A stretch of 64,000 nucleotides of DNA, from contig NC_134652.1 in assembly GCF_030463565.1 (NCBI RefSeq), positions 16,655,397 to 16,719,396 of the forward strand, written 5' to 3'. The translations under genes and the position numbers were made by a program. The stretch comes from Pelecanus crispus (lineage: Eukaryota > Chordata > Aves > Pelecaniformes > Pelecanidae). Positions 14,323 through 24,600 of this stretch are shown one piece after another. Under the pieces are notes generated by a model. That model did not search any database. It worked only from the letters and a program-made list of their open reading frames with translations, and had not been told where the DNA came from. The first letter of the stretch is position 1. Each line of letters opens with the position of its first letter.

Positions 14323-14610
14323 ACAGTCCTAGGGTCTCTGACCCCAATATTCCCCTAGTGGCCCGTGAGATCATGCAGCGAATGATCCGACAGTTTGCTG
14401 CTGAATATACCTCAAAAAATAGCTCTACTCAGGACTCCAGCCAGCCCAATAGCACAAAGAACCAAAGCCTGCTGAAAGCATCTCTGGTCGCCTCCTCTCC
14501 CACGGCTGCAACTGCTCAGAACCCTGTGCTCAGCAAACTTCTCATGGCTGACCAAGACTCACCTCTGGACCTTACTGTCAGAAAGTCTCAGTCAGAACCT
14601 AGTGAACAAG
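14323..14610 (+). CDS. LCOR: LCOR coding exon with NR box and first CtBP motif
   Basis: This exon is shared by both LCOR isoforms. After the split Asp codon it reads SPRVSDPNIPLVAREIMQRM. ATG 14373 (MQRMIRQFAAEYTSK) is the start of the classic 433-residue isoform. Counting from it, the LSKLL nuclear-receptor box is residues 53-57 and the CtBP-binding motif PLDLTVR is 64-70. The family binds agonist-bound nuclear receptors through LXXLL and recruits CtBP and histone deacetylases to repress transcription. The donor is ACAAG|GTAGG and the exon ends in phase 1. The sequence is almost residue-for-residue the mammalian one, which argues for strong purifying selection. LCORL, the paralogue, was ruled out by the exact STQDSSQPNSTKNQS stretch. 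Confidence 0.97.
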
Positions 14611-16610
14611 GTAGGACTCTTATCAGTGTCATGCATCCTACAGCAATCTGTTAATGGCATTCTTGTTGCAAAACCAGACAGTTAGAAGTCTGCACTTTCA
14701 CAGAAAATGTAAAGTGGAAAAGCGGTAGATGTTTTTACAATAAAATAATGACTAGGTAGGTGTGGCTGGGAGAGAAGAGACTTTTTGAAAGAATGTAGGC
14801 CCATAGACATGAGTGATTTTTCTGAAGAAGGGCAAAGGGGATGGACATGCTCCAAACTCTGGGGACAAGTGTGGTGTTCCTGCTGGGAGCTGCAAGAAAC
14901 AGTCTGCCAAAATAGACTGTACGCTTGCTGATAAGACAAGTTCACGTGGTCATGAAAACCATAATGTTGTCTCCTTTCTGAAGATCAGTACACTGAATGA
15001 AGGAATGATTTATTTTCTTTCTGTTCATAGTGTGAAAACAGTACCTTTTAAAAGTCTGTGAGAAATTGCTTTGTGAAGGCTGTAAAAATGATACCCATGA
15101 ACTGTATAAAACTTCCAGGTTTATATGTTTGGAAGAAATGTCCCTTTTCTACCTTAAAAATAGACTTGTTCTGCAGAGCACAGATTGAATAACTTGTAAC
15201 AGTGTTGCAGAGCTTGTTCTAATTTGAAAAGCTTGCTTTCCATCAAAAATGCTTTTTAACAAGCAAATTCTGTGGGTGATTATAGGATGTGAATGGGTTA
15301 GGGTTTTTTTCTGAAACTGTTGAATAGAGGTTATCATAAATGTATCCTACTGATAGGATTACAATTAGCCCCTTTACCCTTCTTTAGAAATGTTAGTGTC
15401 TGAAATAATTCTGTCAAATATGAAGTGGGCTGTCCATTCTGAAGTGGAAAAGGTGCCTTAAAAAAAAGCCTTTTGCTAGCTAGTGCAGAATTGCAGGTAT
15501 CCCTTTATTCTTTGACCTTATGTTTATGAATCCTTTTGTAAAAAGGTTAATTTTATGTGTCCAACAATATGCAGCTTGGGCGTCTGGACACTTACTGCAC
15601 TTACAGCCCTTACTGAAAAGTTGTCGCCACGCTTCAGTTACAAAACTGCAGCGAACGGATATATGGTGTCTGTCTTGAAGTGAGGACCTGTACGTTTAGC
15701 TGATAGGCATTTGTTTCTAGCTAATTTTATTATATAAATGTATTTCATGAGTGTCTTTTGCATATATGTTTATAAATGTTAAACTGTTCTTATTGTGAAG
15801 CTTTTTACTGAAAGAGAGAGGGAGAGAATGAGTTTTGCTTCTGGTTTGTTTTGTTGGGTTTTTTTTTTTTTAATTAGAGGGTTGTATGGTGAAGAAGAAA
15901 GTATATACATGAACTGTTCTTTAGCTACCATGTGATGAAAAAGCTGTAAGATAATTTATAGTGTTCATAACACTTGTTATGGAATTAGAACATGTGCATA
16001 TTCACTTATACAGTAATCTGTTTGCTGATGTAATTATTTTTTTTCCAATTTACATTTAACGTAATTGGGAAGAGATTTTGCCAGACTTGTTAATGAGAGA
16101 TTTAAGAGGCTGTCATGAAAGACTGCTAGTGGTACTTACTGTTTGTTATATTTCTGTTTAGAGGGTTGAGGGGAACCCAGCTAGTTTGTAAACTTCTCCA
16201 TGAGGCTGGTCCTACTTGCCCTTGGAGACTTCTAGGTTGTAATGACCCTTCTGACGGAGGTGGCATGGATGCAAGTGCCTTTGGCAGCAGTCTGTGCTGT
16301 TTAGTATAGCCTCTGGAAAAGGAGGTGCTACTTGATCCAGTCTCTGTATCTTGTGGCTGCCTAAGTGTTGTTCAAAAGGAAGATAGAATTGTCTGCTTGC
16401 TTAAGTTTGGGTTATGGTGTGTTCCCAAATGTGGTGGGTGGAACAGCTTTCCATAAGTTAGTTCTAGTTCACTATTTATCATGGTTTTTCCTCCATGTCA
16501 AATGAGAACTTTAAGCAATCTGAAAGCCATCTTACATTGTTCTTGTGTTGGGTGGTGTTTACTTGAGTAGATGGAATGAGCAAGGAGCTCTGAAATGTCT
16601 CGTTTACTTT

Positions 16611-16636
16611 GCCAACAGGTTTCATTTATCTTTGCC
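16611..16636 (+). repeat. 26-bp dispersed duplicate, copy 1
   Basis: GCCAACAGGTTTCATTT, one variable base, then TCTTTGCC. It is matched at 25 of 26 positions by 20145-20170, and the flanks show no similarity. Function unknown. Confidence 0.6.
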
Positions 16637-17023
16637 TCATAAATTCCTTGTTCCAAAGTTTCCAGGAATTTCAGATGGCTGTGCTGCTTCTACGACAATG
16701 TTGCCCTTATTAAAATGACCGGAATTTCAAGTTGTTTCAGTGCAGTGGGAGCAAGGCTTTTCTAGCAAAAAGTGTTCCTTTTTCTGTTGCCTAGAAATGC
16801 AGAGTTTATGTAAGGGCTTGCAGAGGAGCATGGGTGAGTGAGGAAGTGTCATTAGTGAGAATGGAAGAAACAGTCTAGCAGGAAAACCAATTTTGTGTAT
16901 GGAAGAAGAGAAGGACTAAAATGGCACAATATAGAGGGGAAAGGCAGCAGCTCTGCCAGTAGGGACCCATTGGCGACATGGAAAAAAGGATGAAGCTAGC
17001 TGCCAGGCGAGGAGTCGTCTCAC

Positions 17024-17042
17024 ATTTGTGTGTGTGTGTGTG
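17024..17042 (+). repeat. (GT)n microsatellite
   Basis: About nine uninterrupted GT dinucleotides in an LCOR intron; likely polymorphic, no function implied. Confidence 0.8.
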
Positions 17043-17489
17043 TTCATTTGAAAGTGAGTTTCCAATGTGAAATTCTCAATGAATTTTCCTATGGCGATTT
17101 GGATCAAAAAAAATTCAAATACTGGCTTAAAGCCCCCCAAATCTCAGAAATGTAAAGAATGTCTCATTTTAGGACTGATGAGGGTGAGTCGTGCTATAGA
17201 CTATGTTGTATCCTGAACTGTCATTTGTAGGTCATCTTCTGGTCTCTGGCCCTTGTAACAGATGCACATTTAATTTTGTCAAATTTTGTTGTGACTTCTG
17301 AGGACTATGTTGAAGTCACTTGTAAGCCAAATTGCAAACAAATCCAAGCCTTAGTTTGTTTAAAAATAAAATAAAATAGAAAATGCTGTGTGCTAAATAT
17401 GACTTTAGCCCAAAAGCCTTGTTTTGTCAAGGGGCAACATGGCTGATCCTGTTTCTTCAAACACTGAAGTCATTCTTTTGTCTCTACAG

Positions 17490-17583
17490 ACGGTGTGCTT
17501 GATTTATCCACTAAGAAGAGTCCTTGTGCCGGCAGCACCTCTCTGAGTCATTCTCCAGGGTGCTCCAGTACTCCGGGAAATGG
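17490..17583 (+). CDS. LCOR: LCOR coding exon with second CtBP motif; alternative-splice branch point
   Basis: Exon between acceptor CTCTACAG and donor GG|GTAAGAG. It reads DGVLDLSTKKSPCAGST and then SLSHSPGCSSTPGNG. VLDLSTK (residues 82-88 counting from ATG 14373) is the second CtBP-binding motif. The exon ends in phase 2 (GG), and two acceptors fit it equally. Joining to 20399 adds G (Gly) and then RPGRPS, the DNA-binding isoform. Joining to 44687 adds T (Gly) and then EDAAET, the long PALI1-type isoform. This donor is therefore where the two LCOR products diverge. The strong GTAAGAG donor fits constitutive use. Confidence 0.96.
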
Positions 17584-20144
17584 GTAAGAGAAAGCAACTT
17601 ACTATGACCTTTTAAAACTGTTTTTTACTAGAAATGTGTGCTTACCTCCTGTTAGTTTTAACTTACTTTTGGTGTTAACCCTTTGGAGTAATGTGTTTTT
17701 CAACTTGTACCTTTGGTAAATACCTTCATCCCACCTGCCAAATAAGAGTTGTTGCAAACTGAGACAGGCTTAACTTGCAGTTAAGAACTCTAATACTGTT
17801 GTTTTGGCCAATTTCTTAGCCAAAGATCTTGCCATTACCTGCTTCTTGAGTTCAGTGATAAGTGATGTCCATGGAGGTGCAAGTTCACCTAAATGTATGA
17901 AGAATCTTAGAGGCTTTGCAATATAATTTAGATTTCATTTCACTTAGGGGAAAGTTAGCTAACAGAAAAGTTTATTTTAGTGGTAGCAATGATTTGGGTG
18001 ATGAACCAAGCTGAATTAGATTTGAATCACTGCATACTCTTTGTTAATATCTCCTAGCATAAACCACAACTTAAAAGAAGAAAAAGGGGGTGGGGAGAGT
18101 GTGGTAGTTCAGAAAATTTTAAATACAGCTTTTTGGATTTGTGATTGTACTGTAGCACTGAACAAGTTTTTTGGTGGTTTTTTGTTTTTTTTTTTTTTTA
18201 AATGTGGTGTACTAGTCTTGCCTTAATTCAAGGTGTGAAAGAATGTTATATCAACAAAATTTCCTTAAGGTTTCATATTTCTAATGGTCACCGTTTGCAT
18301 ACATTTAGAAACCCTTTACTCTTAGCTAGGATTGAATTAATTGTACTGGAGAGGCCGACTGTGGCAGTAAGAGGGCTTTTGGGTGTTGATGGTACAATTT
18401 TTTCTTGAAGCTACTGTGAACAAATAATTTTTTTAGAAACAGTATACGGTTTAAACTGCCATTTAATTGCTGGATTTAGCTTTACAATAGACTTTGAAAA
18501 ACTAGAAATTTTAAACTAACAACCCACCACCACCACTAATCCCATGTACTGCTAGCAACTGATTCAACTTTTGCATTTCTCTTTGGAAAAATATTGTTGT
18601 CTCAGATTTCTCCCTTCAAGATTACTTTTTCCATTTAATATTTCTATTAATAAAATACTTCAATCCTTGTTTAAAAGTTAGTCTTAATACTTTTTCACAA
18701 TTCTTTAGCATAAACCTTCCCCACTAGCTCCTCTCTTTCAGTTCCGAACAGGTTATTTCCAGCTTTATTTTCCTAGGAAGGCAGCAGTAGCCACCGAGGC
18801 TGTGTATTGTTTGTTCCCTTGCTTGTGTATCAAGTGAGGGCCAAAGTCCAGCGCACAGGGCCAGCATCTGCCACTGTCCTGATCAGTTCTGTGGGTCTGG
18901 AGAGGATGTGGCATACTGGCACCTGTGGTTACTTGTGCAGGTGTGTGGTAAATGAGGGTGACTGCAGTCTGTTTAGCATCAGTGAAATCAGGTGTGACCC
19001 TCTGTCCTAGGGTATATGACCTTTATTTAGGCATAGAATCACTGGTGCGCATTCTGATGCTGATACATGCTGTAGAAGGGGCAGAGAGTGCACGTTGCTT
19101 GAGAGAGTTCTCCGGAATAGCAAACTTTCATTCACTTACCTGGATTTTGTTCTGAACCCTTGTTAACTCTTGTTACCCACTTCAACTATGACCTACTGCA
19201 TCCTGGAGAGAAGCTAGCAGCATATGTATTGAGCATTATGTGGATTACATGCCAGGTCCTTTCAGTGGACGTCTTTTCTCTAAAGACTTTTTAAATGATT
19301 TTTTTTTTTAATCCCAGTGTGATGTTAAAAAGAATAGTGTAGCTTTTCAGCAGTACATATCCTATCCTTAAATAATGCTGACTTAGCTAGAGGCTTTTAC
19401 ACCAGTATAGTGTCCCAGAGCATGAAATAGAATTGCTTACTAGTCTCTCTGTTAATCTGTATGTTGAACATGGGAAAGTTTGGGGGTAGATTTTGAAACT
19501 AGTGTGACTTAATTACTACAGGGGGCTAAGCAAGCAAAATATTAAAATACATGCGTTTATCTGCAGTAGTGGTACTGTGTGTCAATAGAAAGAACACTCG
19601 TGATGAAAGGAAAATGGTGAAAATACATACTGCTTTTTCTGCTATTAACCCTCGATCTGGATGACAGTTGGAACTTAGATCTTTTTTTTTTTTCCCCCCC
19701 CTAGCCATGCTATGTATCAGATGAGAATGAGGGACATGTATATATGCAATTAGTTGTTAAGAGAGCAATTTGGTAAGTCTAGTGTAATGCAGTGCTTTCA
19801 TATTTGCTGCTTAATGAAAGTCAAGCAAATACCTTTAAGGCCTGCTAAGCATTTTTTTTTTCCATCCTGAGCAGCAATTCTTCAATATGATGTAAGCGAA
19901 CATCATCCAAGGTTTCCACCTATGTGTAGGTACTGCAGGTGGCAGTCATATTTGCATGTTGAATATGTTGCACTTTGGCTTACTCTTTTATTACTGTACT
20001 TGTTTAGTGGTAACGTCACACCAGTAACACAGTTGTGTGTAGATCTATGGCGATTGATTACTACTTTGTAATTAAGGTGCTATTTTCAGACGCTTGCGCG
20101 AAGTCTTTTCTACTCCGAGAATTTGTGAACCCAACCAGAGACCA

Positions 20145-20170
20145 GCCAACAGGTTTCATTTTTCTTTGCC
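20145..20170 (+). repeat. 26-bp dispersed duplicate, copy 2
   Basis: Second copy of the 16611-16636 sequence, differing at one base, about 230 bp before the short-isoform terminal exon. Confidence 0.6.
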
Positions 20171-20227
20171 CAAAAAGCTTCTCTTTTTTTGCGAACAAGT
20201 TTTAAAACTGACTGATGCTGAGACTTT

Positions 20228-20287
20228 AAAAAAAAAAAAAATTAAAATAAAAAAATAAAAAAAAAATTTAGAGAAAAATAAATAACA
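20228..20287 (+). repeat. A-rich low-complexity tract before the last LCOR-short exon
   Basis: Runs of 6-13 A broken by T, AATAAA-like and TTTAGAG pieces. It contains several chance AATAAA hexamers upstream of the terminal exon, which could act as weak intronic poly(A) signals but have no supporting context. Confidence 0.7.
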
Positions 20288-20398
20288 CAAAAAGTGATGT
20301 TACCCAAGCAAGGCCTTCTAATAAAGGAGTGGCCCCCTCACCCATCCCTCCCTACCTGTGCAAGTCCTGCTCACATCAGTTTCCTTCCATCCAATTAG

Positions 20399-21368
20399 GC
20401 GACCTGGGAGACCCAGCCAGCACCATCCGGAGGGACTACAGAGTGGTGATGGGGTACCTCCAAGAAGCTTGCAGGATGGAACCAGGGAAGGTTATGGCCA
20501 CTCCACATCTCTTAAAGTACCGCTGGCTCGATCACTCCAGATTAGTGAAGAACTGCTGAGCAGAAACCAGTTTTCTACGGCTGCCAGCCATGGGCCATCT
20601 GGACTACAGAATCATGGACAGCACTTAATATTATCCAGGGAGGCTTCTTGGGCAAAACCACACTACGAATTCAATTTCAGCCGCATGAAATTCAGGGGAA
20701 ATGGTGCACTCAGCAACATCAGTGACCTTCCTTTTCTTACAGAAAACTCTGCCTTTCAAAAAATGGCACTTCAAACTAAACAGGATGGGAAAAAGGACGC
20801 GAGCCATTCGTCTCCTGTGGATTTAAAGATACCACAAGTTCGAGGCATGGACCTTTCATGGGAGTCCCGCACTGGTGACCAGTACAGCTATAGCTCTTTG
20901 GTAATGGGTTCACAAACGGAGAGCGCGCTTAGCAAAAAGTTAAGGGCTATCCTTCCAAAACAAAACAGGAGAAGTTTGCTGGATGCTGGACCAGATTCCT
21001 GGGGCTCAGATGCTGAGCAGTCTACCTCTGGACAGCCATATCCCACCTCAGATCAAGAGGGAGATCCTGGCTCCAAGCAACCTAGGAAGAAAAGAGGGAG
21101 ATACAGACAGTACAACAGCGAGATACTGGAGGAAGCAATCTCTGTGGTTATGAGCGGGAAAATGAGTGTTTCCAAAGCTCAGAGTATTTATGGGATCCCC
21201 CACAGTACACTGGAGTACAAAGTTAAAGAGAGGCTGGGCACTTTGAAAAACCCTCCAAAGAAAAAAATGAAATTAATGAGGTCGGAGGGGCAGGATGTTT
21301 CAGTAAAGATTGAATTAGATCCCCAGGGAGAAGCAGCACAAAGTGCAAATGAATTGAAAGATGAGTAG
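20399..21368 (+). CDS. LCOR: LCOR short isoform, terminal coding exon with Psq-type HTH
   Basis: The exon begins after CCAATTAG. The first base completes Gly, then RPGRPSQHHPEG follows, and the exon ends SANELKDE and TAG at 21366-21368. Spliced from ATG 14373 the protein is 433 residues, identical in length to mammalian LCOR as I remember it. The C-terminal third carries the basic stretch KQPRKKRGRYRQY and a Pipsqueak helix-turn-helix (about residues 340-392, including EEAISVVMSGKMSVSKAQS and GIPHSTLEYKVKERL). The nuclear-localisation sequence PPKKKMKL follows, then VKIE around Lys414, a textbook SUMO-acceptor motif (psi-K-x-E). The HTH binds DNA and the preceding linker is Ser/Gln-rich and probably disordered. 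The protein acts in the nucleus as a corepressor with CtBP and HDACs. The antisense ORF at 21442-21188 is a shadow. Confidence 0.97.
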
Positions 21369-21595
21369 GGATGTTGTAGAGTGCCAATTACTTTGCAAAC
21401 TGGGTGAGCACTACTGCATAGTTCAACCACCACTGAGCGCACCTGATTCTCCTATTTGCTGCAATGCTCTTTCCTTTGCAGTTTAGCATAGACTTGTGTG
21501 GACACAGGTGAAAGGTGTGCTCTGAATGTCACATTGTAAATTTTTCTAGCCTGGTGTGGCGCAGTTTCCCTCATTCACCTGCCCACTACCCCCCG

Positions 21596-21627
21596 CCCCC
21601 CCCCCCCCCCCCCCCCCCTTTTTTTTT
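21596..21627 (+). repeat. C23-T9 homopolymer tract in 3'UTR
   Basis: Twenty-three C followed directly by nine T, 228 bp after the LCOR-short stop codon. The opposite strand is G-rich. The length is likely to vary between individuals or to be affected by sequencing error. Confidence 0.85.
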
Positions 21628-24600
21628 GCGTGTTTCTCTGTAATAGAGAGTTGAGTTACCTCACAAAGAATGCAGATCTGTGGAAGTGGACATCTTGCCT
21701 GTAGAGCCTGCCTGAACTTCTGGTGTTGGATTTTTCTTGTCTGCTGTTATAGAAATAAGTCCACTCTGTTAAACTGATACTCTCTTAAAACCAGACTTTT
21801 TTTGAATGAGAATCAGACTGTCATTCTTCAAAATGTTTCAGAAATCTTTTTTCCCCTCCTTTTCTTTGATCCAGTTGATTGAAAGATCCAAGCTAAATCA
21901 AGTTATTTAGGAATGGTACCTCTCTTGAACTCAGAGATTTGTTTATTAGATGGATAATCAATTGGGTCTAATTAGGCTCTCCACTATTTTCTTTCTAAAT
22001 TAAACATACTTACCATTCACTGTCTGCTTAGTGCTCACCCGGAGGGGAGGGGAGGGAAAACATACATACACTACCTTCAGAATATGTCAGTTAATTATTT
22101 GTAACACTACCTTCGCTGTAATTTTGTTTGATATTTTTGAAGGGTGATATTTAGACTCACCTGCTTGAGGATGTAGCCTTATCTCACGGAAGACAAGCTT
22201 CTCAGTCAGGAGCAGTCAGGGTACACTAAATGATGTATTAGGGTATGCCTCATTATAACAGAACTATGGTTCTTTGTGACCTTTATGCTTTTTACAGACT
22301 TGATTCTGAGTTTACTAAACTATGTGGTTCCAACAACTAGTTTAAATGACTCTAATCTGGGGAAGGGGGATTTGTGTAACAAACTACTGTGATATTACAA
22401 AAAAGAAAAAAAAAAAAAGAAAAAAGGAAAAAAAAAAAGCCCACAGAACAGTGATCTCAAACGTTACAACCTCAGTAGTCTGCCCAAATATCCACATTAG
22501 TGAAGGAGCTTGTTAATGTTCAGGGAAGAAGTAAAACACTGGTAGCCTGATCTAATTCAGGCTCTGCATCATATCTATCTGTAATACTGTCAGGGTCGAA
22601 CACTCAATGAATGGGTGTTTCCTTTTTAAATATTACAGTTGCCAGTAGCAGGAATTAATCTAAGTCCTGCTTTTTTGTTGTTGTTTTTATTTAATCTATT
22701 TTGATAGTGGTTTAGCACATGCTAGAATAAGCATTTAAACACCGTAAAAGCACTCCGTAAACCACAAATCCAGTTTTTTTCAATATGATGATATCATTAT
22801 CATTATATGGAGATCCAGGATAAGTTTTATACAGAACTTTTATCTTTGATACTTTCTGCAGGAGTGGTCAGTAACTAGGTGGAGCTTACTGGATTTACCA
22901 CAATATGACCAAATCAGAATTGCTGGTTCTTCAGGTAGAAACAATTTGGTCTTAATCTGTGCAAAAGGTAGATAGAATTACCATTTTTTTCCCATTTGCA
23001 CAACCAAAAGAAGCGTTGGAGTTTTTGTGTGAGAGCATTAAGTGATGTCAGTGATTGAAAGTGGTTTCTCAGAGTTCATGGGAGGGTGGCCTAGATAGCC
23101 CTAGGGATGCTGAATGACTTCTGAAACAGTTGATCCTATTAGCCTCTCCCCCTCCCCAGCAACTTCGTATTTTCAAAGGTTAGGCACACCATTGCTGTAA
23201 TTAAAATATGCACTGCTCATTCTTGAAACGGACTGGGCATTTGGCCCCAAGTAGACTTTGTTTTTGTTTACTTAATATATTTTAGTACTCAAAATCCTGG
23301 TTCCTCTTAGCTCTCTAGTTGTCATCTTGGCATTTAAAGCAGTTTAAGCTCAGTAGCAGTATATAAACTCTGCAATACGTTCCAGTTTAGCTGGTGATTG
23401 CAATAAAGGTGCAGTTAAACATGTGGTTTCATCTGCTGTTAGAGGTTATGGTAGAAAGTTTGCTGCAAGTTTAAAAAAAAAAAACAAACACAGTTTTACT
23501 GTTCAGAGAGGTTTAACCTTTTGCAGTTGTCTTTATTTAAGCAACATGAGTTGAGTTTTATAGAACTTGTCACTGTAGTGTATGTGAAGTGCTCATTTTA
23601 CTAACCTAAATATTTTGTATGTGTACGTTTAAGTGGGTGACAATCGTGCAGCAGAAGAATGGTGTGCCTACCCTTTAATGCTGCAGTTTTAAAAGAGAAT
23701 TTGTCTTGTCATTTCAGACTGTAGGCTAAGAATTGTAAATAGATAGTGAGAAGTTGAGTACTCTTTATTTGCTTTGGTTAGAAAGTGGATTTAAAAAAGA
23801 AAAAAAACCCAACAAACCAAACGCGTAACTTTCTCAGTTTAAATGTCCTGAGACCTGAAGATTGTAGTAGTCATGTCTGCAAAGCTTTTAAACACAACAC
23901 TTGATCTGTGATAACTTAATATTCAGGTAATCTTTCTTTTTCGAGAAGCTTTTGAACAACCATATTTCCTCCAAAGGTCTCTGTTTAAAAAGGAAAAAAA
24001 AGAAAAAAGTGTAGACTATTTTTTAAGCACTAATTGCATTACGTTGGTAACTGCAATATAAAATAGCCATTATTGTTTTGTGAAGCATGGTTGAGATTAG
24101 TTAGTGGTCCCTTTTTAAAATTTCATGAGCCTCTCAAAAAATAAAAACAAATTTAAAAAAAAGCTGCTGAATATTCAAAAGATATATATTTTACCTTATT
24201 GTAGGTTTTGTAAATTTAGTCTGTAATATTCAGGTGCACCTTTTAATGTTAACTTTTTGTTTCAAAGTCCCATCTAATGTATTTTCTCTGAGGTGATTCA
24301 TCACGTAAGACTAGTATCACTCTAAGTGCTGCAGTGATCACTGATGTTTTGTTTCATTTTTCACTACATATTTTTTACAGGCGCTTTCAATGTAGCTAAC
24401 TAGTAGTATTTGGGATCATTTTAAATATATGATTGGAATTAATGTTTGTCCATTAGCATGCTTAATTTCCTGCTGACCAGCAGTTTGCATGGCCAAAATC
24501 CCTGGTTGACCATATTTTGGTGTGGGAAGGTGTGGTTCACTGCTGTCTTTGTAACAAAAACCTTGTTTCTCATGTTATTTCTGGTAAGTGGATGCTTATG

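Larger units (their letters stand above)
14611..17489 (+). other. LCOR: LCOR intron
   Basis: Intron with a consensus GTAGGA donor and TCTCTACAG acceptor. It contains a short (GT)n run at about 17024-17042 and one copy of a 26-bp sequence repeated at 20145. No coding content is seen. Confidence 0.88.
17584..20398 (+). other. LCOR: LCOR intron (common 5' part of both alternative introns)
   Basis: Intron leading to the short-isoform last exon, and also the first 2.8 kb of the 27 kb intron of the long isoform. The last 170 bp include an A-rich tract (20228-20276) and then CCAATTAG as acceptor, which is unusually poor in pyrimidines. No other exon is seen. Confidence 0.85.

Noticed and set aside
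14313-14654. LCORL as the identity of the + strand gene
   Set aside because: The N-terminal, CtBP-motif and HTH-exon sequences match LCOR stretch by stretch and the neighbour is SLIT1, as at the LCOR locus.
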